Part shown: in pieces, positions 63,010 to 64,000 of the stretch | Numbering within the stretch: position 1 is the stretch's first letter | Layout of the letters: every line of letters starts with the position of its first letter | From: Pseudothermotoga elfii DSM 9442 = NBRC 107921 | GTDB taxonomy: Bacteria; Thermotogota; Thermotogae; Thermotogales; DSM-5069 | Direction: 5' to 3' | NCBI RefSeq assembly: GCF_000504085.1 | Contig: NC_022792.1 | Coordinates: 992,001 to 1,056,000 of the forward strand | Length of the DNA: 64,000 nucleotides | Position numbers and translations under genes: made by a program | Notes under the pieces: model-generated | Databases searched by the model: none | What the model was told of the DNA's origin: nothing | Seen by the model: the letters and a program-made list of their open reading frames with translations, nothing else

Positions 63010-63834
63010 CTATTTGAATGACATCGAGATTCCTTGAAGGAAATATTTTCTCAACAACAAAAATATTAAAACCATAGGCATCATTTGTAAAACAGAACCG
63101 GCAAATATTGGTCCGACATAACTTGCGTACTCATGATTGAAGGCAGCAAGTAATACAGAAAGTGGCATTTTGTTATAGTCTTTTATCACCATCAAAGGCC
63201 AGAGAAAGTTGTCCCATATTCCTATGAATGTAAACAATCCAACGATTGATGCAGTTGATCTGCTGAGTGGTAGCATCACTCTCAAAACTATCCAGATGCG
63301 ATTCGCACCATCTATTTTTGCCGCATCTATGTAATCGTCAGGTATAGATTTAAAAGATTGACTGAACATGAAAACACCCCATGCACTTACCAGGCTTGGA
63401 ACAATCAAAGCACTGTATGTATTTAGCATCCCGAGATTTTTCATCAGCACAAATAAAGGTATCAGGAACATAAACCCGGGAAAGAGCATCTGGTATATTA
63501 TGAAATTAAATGTATATCTGCTCAACCTGAATCTAACTTTTGATATGGCAAAACCAATGAAGGCAGATGTTATCACTACGGAAAATGTTACGGTACTCGA
63601 GATGAATATGCTGTTCATCAATGCCTTTACGAAGGGTCTTCCTATCTTTTCAGACATGAAGAAAATAAATCTATAGTGCTCAAGGGTGAAGTTTGAAGGA
63701 ATAAATGTCGTAAATATTTCTCTGGCGGGTTTAAAAGATGAAAAAACGAGCCAGAAGTATGGATATATCCAAACCACAGCCAATAAAAGCATCACAACGT
63801 GCAGAACAACTGAGGCAGATCTTTTTTTTCTCAT
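63010..63834 (-). CDS. MalG-type sugar ABC transporter permease
   Basis: A 274-residue membrane protein with six helices. Seen: SFKPAREIFTTFIPSNFTLEHY, and the ATPase-binding EAA-type loop DAAKIDGANRIWIVLRVMLPLS near residue 190. It is the second permease of a CUT1-type importer (MalFG). Its start overlaps the upstream permease stop by 4 bases. It precedes GH130 by 13 bases. Confidence 0.93.
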   Translation of the reverse strand: MRKKRSASVVLHVVMLLLAVVWIYPYFWLVFSSFKPAREIFTTFIPSNFTLEHYRFIFFMSEKIGRPFVKALMNSIFISSTVTFSVVITSAFIGFAISKVRFRLSRYTFNFIIYQMLFPGFMFLIPLFVLMKNLGMLNTYSALIVPSLVSAWGVFMFSQSFKSIPDDYIDAAKIDGANRIWIVLRVMLPLSRSTASIVGLFTFIGIWDNFLWPLMVIKDYNKMPLSVLLAAFNHEYASYVGPIFAGSVLQMMPMVLIFLLLRKYFLQGISMSFK

Positions 63835-64000
63835 TGAAAACTCACTTCCCTCTCAAAGATGCGGCGAATCAGCATTACTATGCCATAACTCATAAAAGCT
63901 GTCACTATTGCAACAGTGGTTGCATACGAGGGGTTAATCCTTCTGAACGCTGTGTCGTACATATATATTAGAAAAGTGGTTGTTTTTTGCATTGGACCGC
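63831..64000 (-). CDS. MalF-type sugar ABC transporter permease, 5' part beyond the window
   Basis: Only the last 55 codons are present, and the frame continues off the right edge. The remaining sequence, GPMQKTTTFLIYMYDTAF, then INPSYATTVAIVTAFM and a basic end RRIFEREV, is the typical C-terminus of MalF/UgpA-type permeases. The stop TGA overlaps the MalG-type start (ATGA). Confidence 0.85.
   Translation of the reverse strand, partial: GPMQKTTTFLIYMYDTAFRRINPSYATTVAIVTAFMSYGIVMLIRRIFEREVSFQ

Overview
The window is a gene-dense bacterial chromosome segment, about 40% GC by eye. It has almost no non-coding DNA, many ATGA-type or longer overlaps, and strong GGAGGTG-type ribosome binding sites. 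It looks like a member of the Thermotogales (Thermotoga/Pseudothermotoga group). Reasons: phosphoglycerate kinase followed by a triosephosphate isomerase with no start codon (the PGK-TIM fusion arrangement known from Thermotoga maritima); a receiver protein very like T. maritima RR468; a short DnaE without a recognisable metal-binding PHP site; HydF of [FeFe]-hydrogenase maturation; and a strictly anaerobic oxidative-stress set (one-Cys-type peroxiredoxin, ferritin). The genus is an inference. I saw no rRNA, tRNA, CRISPR array, insertion sequence or prophage, and no gene-free stretch above 300 bases. The longest gap is the 249-base hydF leader.

Layout. 1-4.7 kb: OsmC, macro-domain protein, DUF1844, YchF, DUF212 membrane protein, ComM-like AAA+ protein, small SPW-repeat membrane protein. 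4.7-7.1 kb (minus): MOSC, MoaC, CysK, CysE. 7.25-9.0 kb: HflK-HflC. 9.1-13.7 kb: peroxiredoxin, ferritin, ferritin-like protein, DUF59, PrmC, ABC exporter. 13.7-16.5 kb (minus): three type IV pilin-like or secretion pseudopilin-like genes. 16.6-26.3 kb: OmpR-type regulator and PhoR-type kinase, pyrimidine phosphorylase, secreted phosphodiester glycosidase, EF-G paralogue, DUF503, YqeK-like HD hydrolase, a membrane-anchored unknown, glutaredoxin, ComB. 26.3-31.2 kb (minus): gap, pgk/tpi, then dnaX-ybaB. 31.2-34.6 kb: lytic transglycosylase, a second two-component pair, YqhQ. 34.5-38.7 kb (minus): WecA-like transferase, PglF-type dehydratase, HD hydrolase. 38.8-47.3 kb: DUF2344, RR468-like receiver, SpoIIE-type phosphatase, YebC, outer-envelope protein, CheR, LspA, RluD-type enzyme, DnaE. 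47.4-53.6 kb: a nucleoside uptake and breakdown operon. 53.6-57.1 kb (minus): KduD, RsuA-type enzyme, RND exporter. 57.3-60 kb: HydF and aspartase. 60-64 kb (minus): S9 peptidase, then GH130 enzyme with two sugar ABC permeases.

Working together. gap-pgk-tpi is a glycolytic operon. The nucleoside hydrolase, uridine phosphorylase, BMP-type binding protein, ATPase and two permeases form one salvage route, with the separate pyrimidine phosphorylase as a likely helper. CysE and CysK make cysteine from serine. HydF and aspartase are translationally coupled. GH130 and the MalFG-type permeases form an oligosaccharide-use unit cut by the right edge.

The most notable signals are recoding or start anomalies at homopolymers. 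They include a -1 frameshift signal that makes TIM from pgk (A9 tract, Shine-Dalgarno-like AAGGAG exactly 10 nt upstream), an A AAA AAG heptamer that restores a full-length macro domain, and a response regulator with no canonical start codon. There is also a riboswitch-like terminator/antiterminator leader before hydF. None of these can be separated from sequence error or confirmed without reads or comparative alignment.
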